A DNA stretch of 64,000 nucleotides, from positions 919,934-983,933 of the forward strand of contig NZ_OY781982.1 of assembly GCF_963677565.1 (NCBI RefSeq), written 5' to 3'. The DNA is from an uncultured Draconibacterium sp. (GTDB lineage: Bacteria > Bacteroidota > Bacteroidia > Bacteroidales > Prolixibacteraceae). The notes under the pieces are model-generated. The model made no database searches and was not told where the DNA came from. It saw nothing but the letters and a program-made list of their open reading frames with translations. The number at the start of each line of letters is the position of its first letter. The first letter of the stretch is position 1. Below, one piece after another: positions 27,932 through 35,423 of this stretch. Made by a program: the position numbers and the translations under genes.

Positions 27932-28510
27932 TTACTTCAACCGTATTTCTTTAATCTCGACTTTCTCAACAAGCGTTTGCTGGTTATCTTTTTGCTGTTG
28001 AATTTTGCGCACCACTTCCATTCCTGAAACCACCTGACCAAAAGCTGCAAAACCTTGTCCGTCAGCATTTCGTTTACCGCCAAAATCCAGCTCCGGTTGA
28101 TCGCCCACACAAATAAAGAATTCGGTGGATGCAGTTCCCGGTTCCATTCGTGCCATCGACAATGTACCGTCAAGATGCTTTAATCCTGTAGTTTCGGTCG
28201 TTTCGTGTGCAATTGGTTTTATAGCTTCAAATCGTGGCTCAGTGTAAATACCTCCTTGTATTACCTCAATTTTCGCATTGTTGTTGGGCTGGTTATCCAT
28301 CCTTACCACACGGTAAAACAGCGCATTGTTGTAGGTGCCCCCTTCAACGTGCTGTAAAAAGTTTTTAGCGGTTAGCGGAGCATTTATTGTGTCAATTTCA
28401 ACAACAATATTCCCGAGATCAGATTTTATTTCAACGCTTGGAAGCTCCTGTCCACTGACTTGAAAGACGAACATCAGAACAGGAATAAAAAAGATTATGG
28501 CTTTCCTCAT
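27932..28510 (-). CDS. Exported cyclophilin-type peptidyl-prolyl isomerase
   Basis: A 192-residue cyclophilin with an N-terminal signal peptide (hydrophobic to about residue 19, FQVSGQ). Family segments: VEIDTINAPLTAKNFLQHVEGGTYNNALFYRVVR, LDGTLSMARMEPGTASTEFFICVGDQPELDFGG abbreviated here only by its key parts MARM, STEFFI and F-GQV-GMEVV. The signal peptide places it in the periplasm as a folding helper for exported proteins. The acetyltransferase gene follows on the same strand. Confidence 0.9.
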   Translation of the reverse strand: MRKAIIFFIPVLMFVFQVSGQELPSVEIKSDLGNIVVEIDTINAPLTAKNFLQHVEGGTYNNALFYRVVRMDNQPNNNAKIEVIQGGIYTEPRFEAIKPIAHETTETTGLKHLDGTLSMARMEPGTASTEFFICVGDQPELDFGGKRNADGQGFAAFGQVVSGMEVVRKIQQQKDNQQTLVEKVEIKEIRLK

Positions 28511-28564
28511 AATTTAAGTTGAATATTATTTTTTATTTGCAATCAAATGTACAAAATAAAGCTC

Positions 28565-29866
28565 ATGAAGAAATTTCAAATCTTACTGGTTCTGCTGTTG
28601 CTGTCGGCAGTAACATTCTCACAAAATTCGCTTAAAGCATTTCTCGAAAATCAACCCGAAATTAAAAGTGTGCAAGAAATGCCCCACACCGACTTTTTTG
28701 CAGCCAAATACAAAGTAATGGTAGAGCAGCCGGTAGATCATACTGACCCATCAAAAGGCACATTTTTGCAGCGGGTACTGATTGCCGATAAAGGCATTGA
28801 CCAACCAGTGGTATTTATTACCGAAGGTTACAATGGTGGTTATTCCGAAAATCCAAATTATATAAACGAACTGTGCCCCATTTTTGATGCCAACCAGATT
28901 TGTATGGATCACCGTTACTTTGGCGAATCGATGCCGGAGCCACTAAACTATGATTACCTGACCGTGCACAATGCTGCTGCCGATCATCACCATATTATTC
29001 AGATGATGAAAAAATATTACTCGGGGAAATGGGTAAGCACCGGAATTAGCAAAGGAGGGCAAACTACAGTTTATCATCGCTGGCTTTACTCCAACGATGT
29101 TGACGTTTCGGTACCGTATGTGGGTCCGTTGAACTTTGGTGTTGAAGACGGACGGCATGAGCCGTTTATTGCCAATACCACCGGAACTCCTGAAGGCCGG
29201 GCAAAGGTTCGGGCATTCCAATTGCATATTCTTAAAAATCGCGAAATTTACCTCCCTCTGCTCGAAAAATATTGCAAGGATAAGAACCTGCATCCCTTAT
29301 TAAATAATGATGAGCTGCTGGATTATGTAGTACTTGAATTCTCTTACGGTTTCTGGCAATACGACAATTCGCTGAATGATATTCCGGAATTGAGTGCACC
29401 GGCAGAAGATTTGCTTGCCGAGCTTGTGAAAGTGTCATCACCGATGTACCTCTCAAGCGAAGGTGTGAATATCTTTAAATCATTTTATGTTCAGGCTGCG
29501 CACGAATTGGGATATTACGGCTACGATGTAAAACCGTTTAAAGACCATTTGTCGATTAAAAGTGCAGAAGGTTGGCTGAACCGTATTTACCTGCCCGAAC
29601 TGGATATAAAATACAACAAGAAAACAGCTAAACAGGTGGAAAAATTTATCAAAAAAACCGATGCCAAAATCTTGTTTATTTATGGAGAGTGGGACCCGTG
29701 GTCAGCTTCAGCATTTGAAGTTCCAAACAAAGCAAATTTCCTGAAAATTGTAAAACCCAAAGGAAGTCACAGCACACGAATCGGAAACTTACCAGAAGAA
29801 CAAAAACAACAGGTAAAAGAAACACTTGAAGATTGGCTGAATATGGAAGTTCATATTGAGCTATAA
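28565..29866 (+). CDS. S37-family (PS-10) serine aminopeptidase, exported
   Basis: 433 residues from ATG 28565; an upstream in-frame ATG at 28547 would add only MYKIKL before a good signal peptide (MKKFQILLVLLLLSAVTFSQ), so I prefer the later start. The alpha/beta-hydrolase triad is visible: S162 in GISKGGQT, D377 in YGEWDPWSA and H402 in GSHSTRI. The pattern fits the S37 tripeptidyl-aminopeptidase family known from Streptomyces. It probably acts in the periplasm or outside on peptides. Monocistronic. Confidence 0.82.
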   Translation: MKKFQILLVLLLLSAVTFSQNSLKAFLENQPEIKSVQEMPHTDFFAAKYKVMVEQPVDHTDPSKGTFLQRVLIADKGIDQPVVFITEGYNGGYSENPNYINELCPIFDANQICMDHRYFGESMPEPLNYDYLTVHNAAADHHHIIQMMKKYYSGKWVSTGISKGGQTTVYHRWLYSNDVDVSVPYVGPLNFGVEDGRHEPFIANTTGTPEGRAKVRAFQLHILKNREIYLPLLEKYCKDKNLHPLLNNDELLDYVVLEFSYGFWQYDNSLNDIPELSAPAEDLLAELVKVSSPMYLSSEGVNIFKSFYVQAAHELGYYGYDVKPFKDHLSIKSAEGWLNRIYLPELDIKYNKKTAKQVEKFIKKTDAKILFIYGEWDPWSASAFEVPNKANFLKIVKPKGSHSTRIGNLPEEQKQQVKETLEDWLNMEVHIEL

Positions 29867-29878
29867 AACGATATACTA

Positions 29879-29921
29879 AGCGAAGTTGGAGTGCGATAAC
29901 AGCCTTCGGCTTCGCTCAGAC
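29879..29921. repeat. REP-like short inverted repeat
   Basis: AGCGAAG (29879-29885) and CTTCGCT (29910-29916) with the string GCCTTCGGCTTCGCTCAGACT resemble fragments of a dispersed Bacteroidota palindrome. It lies between convergent genes. Confidence 0.4.
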
Positions 29922-29928
29922 TAAAGTT

Positions 29929-30840
29929 CTACAAAAAGAACATTGCTACACCAGCAACAGTAATTACTGCCCCCAGAATTTCTTTCCAGTTCACCTTTTC
30001 TTTAAACAATAGTATTGAAGGCCCGATAATCAGTACCGGAACAATGGCCATAAGCGTTGCTGCAATTCCGGCTTGCGTATGTTGAACTGCCAACAACGAA
30101 AAGGAAACACCAAGGAACGGACCAAAGAAAGCTCCAAGCGTAATTCGTTTCATAGCAGGTCCATTTTTTAAAGCCGCCCAAACACGTGGCCATCGTTTTA
30201 TAAAAACAAAAAGAATAGAGAATCCCACCGTTCCTGCCAGTATTCGTATTTGTGTTGCCGAGAAAGCATCATAATCGCCCATTCCTTTTTTACTAATTAC
30301 CAGTCCGGCTGCCTGCCCCATTGCACCGCCTAAAGCCAGTAAAATTCCCTGAATAGGATACGACGATTTAAACTTTCGAATTTTAACTCCGTTTTCTTCC
30401 GATTTTTCGCGTTTCAGGATAACAATAATAATCCCGGTCATTGTTACTACCATTCCCAGCCAGCTTTGCGGCGAAAGAACCTCGCCCAAAAGCAGCCAGC
30501 CAATAAGTGCAGCAAAAGGTGGCGCCAGCGCCATTAACAACATGGCAATTCGTGCTCCTATCAATACAAACGATTGAAAAAGTAATAAGTCGCCAATAAC
30601 AAAACCAACCAATCCGGAAAAAGCCAGCCATTTCCAGGCATACATACTTGCATCGGTTGGGAAGAAAAATCCGCGACTAATCCAGCTGTATGTACCAACC
30701 AAAAAGAAGGCAATTACCAAACGTATTAAATTCACGGCCAGCGAGCCGACTTTTTTCCCGGCCGATTCGAATGCCAGCGATGTAACAGTCCAGAAAACTG
30801 CGGTGAGAACTCCGGCTATTTCTCCAAAATGATTTTGCAT
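29929..30840 (-). CDS. EamA/DMT-superfamily transporter
   Basis: 303 residues from ATG 30840 (MQNHFGEIAGVLTAVFW). The open frame extends to 30897 but that extension reads the foot of an upstream terminator, so the shorter start is chosen. Ten hydrophobic segments in two EamA repeats are seen: the first half ends in ILSPQSWLGMVVTMTGIIIVILK and the second in FKEKVNWKEILGAVITVAGVAMFFL, the usual repeat ends. The family exports amino acids or other metabolites from the inner membrane; substrate unknown. A leader with a 12-codon ORF and terminator lies upstream. Confidence 0.88.
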   Translation of the reverse strand: MQNHFGEIAGVLTAVFWTVTSLAFESAGKKVGSLAVNLIRLVIAFFLVGTYSWISRGFFFPTDASMYAWKWLAFSGLVGFVIGDLLLFQSFVLIGARIAMLLMALAPPFAALIGWLLLGEVLSPQSWLGMVVTMTGIIIVILKREKSEENGVKIRKFKSSYPIQGILLALGGAMGQAAGLVISKKGMGDYDAFSATQIRILAGTVGFSILFVFIKRWPRVWAALKNGPAMKRITLGAFFGPFLGVSFSLLAVQHTQAGIAATLMAIVPVLIIGPSILLFKEKVNWKEILGAVITVAGVAMFFL

Positions 30841-30893
30841 GCGGCAAATGTAACAAATCGAATTGATGAATGTAGTTGCCATTGTAAAAGAGC

Positions 30894-30930
30894 GCATAAA
30901 AAAATCCCGGCTTTCATTACCGGGATTTTA
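30894..30930 (-). terminator. Terminator between leader ORF and DMT transporter
   Basis: AAAATCCCGG (30901-30910) pairs with CCGGGATTTT (30920-30929) around a 9-base loop. On the minus strand it is followed by seven T residues, so termination is stronger in that direction, 55 bases before the transporter start. Confidence 0.8.
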
Positions 30931-30971
30931 AATCCTCTTCTCTAGTCTTAATAAAAACAACTTAATCCAAG

Positions 30972-31010
30972 TCACACATTCATAATAGGTCCTTCACCTC
31001 TTCCTTCCAT
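30972..31010 (-). CDS. Candidate 12-aa leader peptide
   Basis: ATG 31010 to TGA 30972 encodes MEGRGEGPIMNV. It lies about 50 bases downstream of a TATATTTG element (31072-31065, minus) and 40 bases before the terminator at 30930, so it has the layout of an attenuation leader. No single amino acid dominates except Gly (3) and Glu (2), so the sensed signal is unclear. It could be a chance ORF in a small RNA. Confidence 0.4.
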   Translation of the reverse strand: MEGRGEGPIMNV

Positions 31011-31064
31011 CACAACCTAATCCTAACCAAAAAAATGTATTCTCTTACTTCTAATTCGTATGTA

Positions 31065-31072
31065 CAAATATA
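31065..31072 (-). promoter_or_regulatory. Candidate -7 element for the DMT leader transcript
   Basis: On the minus strand TATATTTG matches TAnnTTTG; an overlapping-type TAGGTTTG lies just upstream. No clear -33 TTTG at 19-21 bases. It would start an RNA of about 165 nt ending at the 30930-30894 terminator. Confidence 0.35.
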
Positions 31073-31262
31073 TATGCAAACCTAAAAGAAAGAGTAACTT
31101 TTTAGCTGATTTAGCCGTTGAAAAATCCTGATTTTCAACTTCTTTTTTACTGATTACCAAGTAGGTCTTCATTAAACCTAGCAGAATAAAAGAACAACCT
31201 TAGAAGTTCAAAAAAAAGGAAAAAAATTATAATTTTACTATATAAACAACTAACTAATACAG

Positions 31263-32084
31263 ATGAAATACGCAACCTTAATTCCTTTACTCTTTATCCT
31301 GTTAATATCATGCGAAAAAGAAGAATATCCGGGAGTGATACGAGGAAATGTAGTGCTAACCGATCATTACAATTTAGTATCCGTAGAGTCCTACGAAGAT
31401 AATAGCGGAATTAAAATATCGCTATCTGATATAAACGGTATAGTTACAAAAACCATTTCCGATGAAAAGGGTAACTATGAATTAGTGAACATTAAACCGG
31501 GAGAGTTTAAATTGCATTTTGTAAAAGATGGTTTTTCATTCTATGAAATCTTTGACATCAGTATTGAAGGTGCAGACACAATCGATCTCACATACTCTGT
31601 AAATAACGGCAGTATTGTTCGTTTGCAAAAAACAGAGCCGCTGACTTACCAAACAATTAAAGGGCCATACATTGATTCATATAAAGGGAGCCTCCCTGAA
31701 GGTCCATACGAAGGTCAGTTCGGATTGGGTTACGACATTGTAACAGAAATAGGATTATCCAGAGAATTCAAGTGTATGGCGTATATTAGCACCGAGGAAG
31801 ATGTAGATTACATGAATTATCAGATGGCAATTTACTGTCATAATATGAACAGAAAAGGTATAGGTAACAGAATCTTAAAATTTAATTTTCATGATCTTGA
31901 CCGCGAACTGTTTCCGTTAAATACAAAAATATATATTCGCTATTATCCGTATGACGGAGATCCGATAATATATGATCCATGGTTAAATATCGATAAGTAT
32001 TGTACCATGCAGTACAGTAACAGTAAGCTGGTTTCTTTTATAATACCAGATGATCCAATGTATTTTGAAGGTTCTCCATTGTAA
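31263..32084 (+). CDS. Lipoprotein with carboxypeptidase-regulatory-like domain
   Basis: A 273-residue lipoprotein (lipobox LLISC, Cys17, followed by EKEE). Residues 20-110 form a CarboxypepD_reg/prealbumin-like beta-sandwich (VIRGNVVLTDHYN, ISDEKGNYELVNIKPGEFKLHFVKDGF). The C-terminal 160 residues are Tyr-rich with no recognised family. It is probably on the outer membrane or cell surface. Base composition is more A/T-rich than its neighbours. Function unknown. Confidence 0.75.
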   Translation: MKYATLIPLLFILLISCEKEEYPGVIRGNVVLTDHYNLVSVESYEDNSGIKISLSDINGIVTKTISDEKGNYELVNIKPGEFKLHFVKDGFSFYEIFDISIEGADTIDLTYSVNNGSIVRLQKTEPLTYQTIKGPYIDSYKGSLPEGPYEGQFGLGYDIVTEIGLSREFKCMAYISTEEDVDYMNYQMAIYCHNMNRKGIGNRILKFNFHDLDRELFPLNTKIYIRYYPYDGDPIIYDPWLNIDKYCTMQYSNSKLVSFIIPDDPMYFEGSPL

Positions 32085-32087
32085 AAA

Positions 32088-32125
32088 AAAGAACCATTCC
32101 CCTAACTGAGGAATGGTTCCTTTTT
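32088..32125. terminator. Bidirectional terminator between convergent genes
   Basis: GAACCATTCC (32091-32100) pairs with GGAATGGTTC (32110-32119), with an A-run before and T-run after, between the lipoprotein stop and the thioredoxin-like stop at 32144. Confidence 0.88.
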
Positions 32126-32143
32126 ATTCTAAACCAGAATTTA

Positions 32144-33238
32144 CTACTTATTCAAAAACTCAGCAACTGTTTCTCCCAGTTCTTCGCCTCGTTTATTCTT
32201 TGCAACAATTTTACCGTTTTTATCTACCAGTAAACTTGCAGGAATAGAATTCACCGCATAAATTTTTGCAGCTGCATTGTTCCAGTATGCAAGATCAGAA
32301 ACATGATCCCAGGTTAATCCATCATCTTCAATTGCTTTTAACCATGCATCTTTGTCTCTGTCGAGTGAAACGCCAAATACGTTAAATCCCTGATCTTTGT
32401 ATTTTTGGTAGGTAGCCACTACATTAGGATTTTCTTGACGACATGGTCCACACCACGATGCCCAAAAGTCAATCAGAGTCAATTCATTTTTCGAGTAGAT
32501 ATCAGAGAATTTCACCGGATTTCCATCTGCATCATTCTGTGTAAAATCAGGAGCAGTTTGTCCAACGGCTACCTTTTTCAGTTTTTCAATCTTTTCTTTT
32601 AAAGCAACAATTTCAGGTACATTATCCAATTTTGGATCAAGAGCAGAAACAAGCGTTTCAAGTTCAGCCTCATCCTTTTCGTACTGAATCTGGCTCAATA
32701 ACAAAGGTGTTACATACGAAGCCGGATTGGCTTTCACAAAGTCTTCCTGTAAAGTACCAACGCTCGCGTATAAGGTTTCAACCTTTTCCATTAGCTCTTC
32801 AGCTTTTGTAGTATCGCCCGAGGCACTTGCTGTGCGTGCTTCCTGATACAAAGCCATATATTCTTCACCTATTTTTTGAATTTGATCGTTTATCGCCTTA
32901 AACTCATCGTGGGTAGAAGATCCGGTAATCTCGGCAACGGCAATCGAATCGGCTTTACCGGTTACAGATATATTGGCGTTCTCAACAAAAATAATGGCTT
33001 TATTTCGTTGCCCGTTTACCGAGATGTAATACATCCCCGGGAATTCCACTTCTCCTTCTAATACAGCAACTCCGTTAACAACCTCAGCGGTATCTATACC
33101 AATCCACTGGCTTGTACCACGTTGTTCAAGTACCACATTTCCGTCGGCACCATCAAGTTTCACTGTAATTTTGTAGCCCTCCTGCTGTGTGCAGGCAAAC
33201 AAGACTACACTTAAAATAACAACTAATAACTTTCTCAT
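32144..33238 (-). CDS. TlpA-like thiol:disulfide lipoprotein with DUF4369-type N-terminus
   Basis: 364 residues from ATG 33238 (MRKLLVVILSVVLFACTQQ; lipobox FAC). The longer open frame adds 56 residues of leader-like sequence with no homology features, so I reject it. The N-terminal part (about 20-120, KITVKLDGADGNVVLEQRGT) matches the DUF4369 domain common in Bacteroidota. A helical linker follows, then a thioredoxin-like domain with WASWC263GPC266. It is expected to reduce or carry electrons to periplasmic disulfides. Single gene, divergent from the patatin gene. Confidence 0.9.
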   Translation of the reverse strand: MRKLLVVILSVVLFACTQQEGYKITVKLDGADGNVVLEQRGTSQWIGIDTAEVVNGVAVLEGEVEFPGMYYISVNGQRNKAIIFVENANISVTGKADSIAVAEITGSSTHDEFKAINDQIQKIGEEYMALYQEARTASASGDTTKAEELMEKVETLYASVGTLQEDFVKANPASYVTPLLLSQIQYEKDEAELETLVSALDPKLDNVPEIVALKEKIEKLKKVAVGQTAPDFTQNDADGNPVKFSDIYSKNELTLIDFWASWCGPCRQENPNVVATYQKYKDQGFNVFGVSLDRDKDAWLKAIEDDGLTWDHVSDLAYWNNAAAKIYAVNSIPASLLVDKNGKIVAKNKRGEELGETVAEFLNK

Positions 33239-33363
33239 TGTACAGTTTTTTGTATTTATTGAATTCTGCTCGAAGATACAAATTCTATGTATTCTTAAAA
33301 AATGATTGATTTTAATTATCCCGTATAATTTAGTTAAATTGCAAAAAGATAAATTGATACGAA

Positions 33364-34245
33364 ATGAACAAGAATATAGCATTGGTACTTTCTGGCGGAG
33401 GAGCACGGGGCATGGCTCACATTGGCGTTATTGAAGAACTTGAAGCACGTGGCTACACGATTACTTCAATTGCCGGCACTTCTATGGGAGCACTGGTTGG
33501 AGGGATTTATGCTGCGGGCAAATTAGCAGAATTTAAAGAATGGGCCGTTTCGTTGCAAAGACACGACATGTTTCGTATGGTTGACTTTACTTTTGGCGGC
33601 AATGGTTTAATTAAAGGAGAAAAAGTTTTAACACGAATTCAGGAGTTTGTTCCCGACAAGCAAATAGAAGATTTACCAATTCCGTACTCAGCTACCGCAG
33701 TAGATTTAAAACACCGCGAGGAAGTTGTTTTTACCCAAGGTAGTTTATTTAACGCCATTCGTGCATCAATAGCTATTCCATCGGTTTTTACGCCAATAAC
33801 CCAGGATGAGACCATACTGGTTGACGGAGGTGTTATGAATAACTTACCCATAAGGAACGTAAAACGTAATAACGGCGATATGCTGGTTGCGGTACATGTT
33901 AATGCAGCTATTCCTATTCCACACCAGTTTAAGGAAAAAGAAGATGGAAAAGAAAAGGAATCGGCCTACAAAAAATGGATGTCTGAATTTTATGATTTCC
34001 TGAACATCAATCATCCAAAAGAGAAAAAAGAGCGCCTGGGATTTCTCTCGCTTATCGATCAATCATTAGCCGCCGGAATGTTAACACAAGTGGACCATGC
34101 CATTGCCACGGGCAAACCCGATGTTTTAATTAATGTTTCGCGCGATGTCTGTGGAACTTACGATTTTTACAAAGCTAAGGAGCTAATTGAAATGGGACGT
34201 TATGCCGCTATTCTTGAACTTGACAAAGTAAAATTCAATGGCTGA
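33364..34245 (+). CDS. Patatin-like phospholipase
   Basis: A 293-residue patatin-domain hydrolase. The oxyanion loop is SGGGARGMAHIG, the nucleophile S40 is in GTSMG, and the catalytic D154 is in the DGG motif. No signal peptide or outer-membrane barrel is present, so it is of the short cytoplasmic type (RssA-like). It hydrolyses acyl esters; the lipid substrate is unknown. Its last 8 bases overlap the start of the amidotransferase gene, which implies translational coupling. Confidence 0.92.
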   Translation: MNKNIALVLSGGGARGMAHIGVIEELEARGYTITSIAGTSMGALVGGIYAAGKLAEFKEWAVSLQRHDMFRMVDFTFGGNGLIKGEKVLTRIQEFVPDKQIEDLPIPYSATAVDLKHREEVVFTQGSLFNAIRASIAIPSVFTPITQDETILVDGGVMNNLPIRNVKRNNGDMLVAVHVNAAIPIPHQFKEKEDGKEKESAYKKWMSEFYDFLNINHPKEKKERLGFLSLIDQSLAAGMLTQVDHAIATGKPDVLINVSRDVCGTYDFYKAKELIEMGRYAAILELDKVKFNG

Positions 34246-34801
34246 GATATTAGTTGTTAACAATGCCGAACCCGGGATTCGGCAGTTTGCCGAACCGATA
34301 GAGGAACTTATTTCGACTGCCGGTTCCACACCAACTTTTATTGAATATACAGCTTGTGTAACTACAAAACTGAACAAGTTCGATGGTATTATTTTAAGCG
34401 GCTCGCCACAAGGCGACGATATTGTAGAGCATCACCTTCCGTATTTTCGTTGGCTAAAAGATTTTGACAAACCCGTGTTGGGCATTTGTGCGGGGCACCA
34501 TGTAACAGGTTATTTATATGGTTCTGAACTTTTGCGAAACGAGGAACCCGAGTCGGGCGATTTTGAGGTGAAAATCGTTAAACCCGATCCGCTTTTTCAT
34601 AAGCTCCCACAAAAATTTACTGTAAAACAAATGCACAACGACTCTATAACTTTACCCAACGATTTTGAATTGCTTGTTACATCCAGCACTTGTAAAAACC
34701 AGCTGATGAAACACAAAAACAAACCATTATACACTTGCCAGTTTCATCCGGAGTTTTATAACCATCAGCTTATCCGTAATTTTATAGCTTTATGTGATTA
34801 A
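34238..34801 (+). CDS. Class I glutamine amidotransferase (GuaA-N/PuuD-like)
   Basis: A 187-residue stand-alone class I amidotransferase domain. Triad: C84 in GICAGHH, and H170/E172 in FHPEF. LSGSPQGDD fills the oxyanion position. It overlaps the patatin gene by 8 bases. It lacks any synthetase domain, so the ammonia acceptor or gamma-glutamyl substrate is unknown; the sequence resembles GMP-synthase amidotransferase subunits. A 41-bp tandem array begins 14 bases after the stop. Confidence 0.88.
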   Translation: MAEILVVNNAEPGIRQFAEPIEELISTAGSTPTFIEYTACVTTKLNKFDGIILSGSPQGDDIVEHHLPYFRWLKDFDKPVLGICAGHHVTGYLYGSELLRNEEPESGDFEVKIVKPDPLFHKLPQKFTVKQMHNDSITLPNDFELLVTSSTCKNQLMKHKNKPLYTCQFHPEFYNHQLIRNFIALCD

Positions 34802-34814
34802 AGCTTATTCTACA

Positions 34815-35183
34815 CGCAAAATGTCCATTCTAACGGTTCAGGTGCTTGTTTTATTTGTAAAACATCGATTCTGAATATTTTTTTTCATGTTTTTCCCGCA
34901 AAACAACAATCCTGACGGTTCAGATTTATATTTTGTGCGGAAAACGTCCATCCGGATCATTTTTTTTCACATTTTGTGCGAAAAACAACAATCCTGACGA
35001 TTCAGATTCATGTTTTTCCCGCAAAACAACAATCCTGACGGTTCAGATTCATATTTTGTGCGGAAAACGTCCATCCGGATCATTTTTTTTCACGTTTTGT
35101 GCGAAAAACAACAATCCTGACGATTCAGATTCATATTCTGCGCGCAAAATGTCAATCGTGACGACTGAGAATAACACATCTAC
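34815..35183. repeat. 41-bp tandem repeat array, nine units, with 123-bp super-period
   Basis: Units start at 34815, 34856, 34897, 34938, 34979, 35020, 35061, 35102 and 35143, each exactly 41 bp. The consensus core is CGCAAAACAACAATCCTGAC then GRTTCAGATTCAT and a T-rich end. Units 3-5 are repeated almost exactly as units 6-8, a higher-order period of 123 bp. Outer units (1, 2, 9) are diverged. There are no unique spacers, so it is not a CRISPR. It sits between the plus-strand amidotransferase gene and the minus-strand asnB. Confidence 0.93.
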
Positions 35184-35246
35184 TATCAAAAAACATACAT
35201 GATTTATAGTATCACCAACAGGAAGGAAAGGATATCAATATTGTAT

Positions 35247-35332
35247 CACGCAAAGAAAAGAAGAAGCGCAAAATTCGCAAAGGTATAGCATCTGTTTTGC
35301 GTGCTTTGCGAAAACTTAGTGATCTCTGCGTG
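35247..35332. repeat. Imperfect inverted repeat of cgcaaag/ctttgcg type
   Basis: CACGCAAAG (35247 on) and TTCGCAAAG are mirrored by CTTTGCGAA and CTCTGCGTG ending at 35332, giving an imperfect palindrome. I recognise this wording (CTTTGCGAAAACTTAG...TCTGCGTGAA) as a dispersed repeat of Bacteroidota genomes; that is from memory. Confidence 0.6.
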
Positions 35333-35363
35333 AACGGGTTTGTTTTTTGCAAAGTAACTTTCA

Positions 35364-35395
35364 GAAAAAAAGCCATCCGCTTAACACGAATGGCT
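35364..35395 (-). terminator. Terminator of asnB
   Basis: AGCCAT (35371-35376) pairs with ATGGCT (35390-35395), extended by imperfect pairs inward; on the minus strand seven T residues follow (35370-35364). It lies 29 bases after the asnB stop. Confidence 0.8.
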
Positions 35396-35423
35396 CTCTG
35401 AATTGATTGATAATAAATTAAAA

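Larger units (their letters stand above)
30841..31262. other. Spacer with candidate leader of the DMT transporter
   Basis: This divergent spacer holds the minus-strand leader (short ORF and terminator) described separately and the promoter of the plus-strand lipoprotein at 31263. The rest is A/T-rich with no larger frame. Confidence 0.5.

Noticed and set aside
30841..30897. Longer N-terminus for the DMT transporter
   Set aside because: The extra residues MRSFTMATTFINS lie against the upstream terminator stem and no family protein starts this way.
34815..35183. CRISPR array
   Set aside because: Units follow each other without unique spacers and no cas gene is nearby.
34933..35202. 89-codon open frame across the tandem repeat
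   Set aside because: It translates the 41-bp units with a 41-residue period because 123 is divisible by three; no start signal and no family. It is an effect of the repeat.
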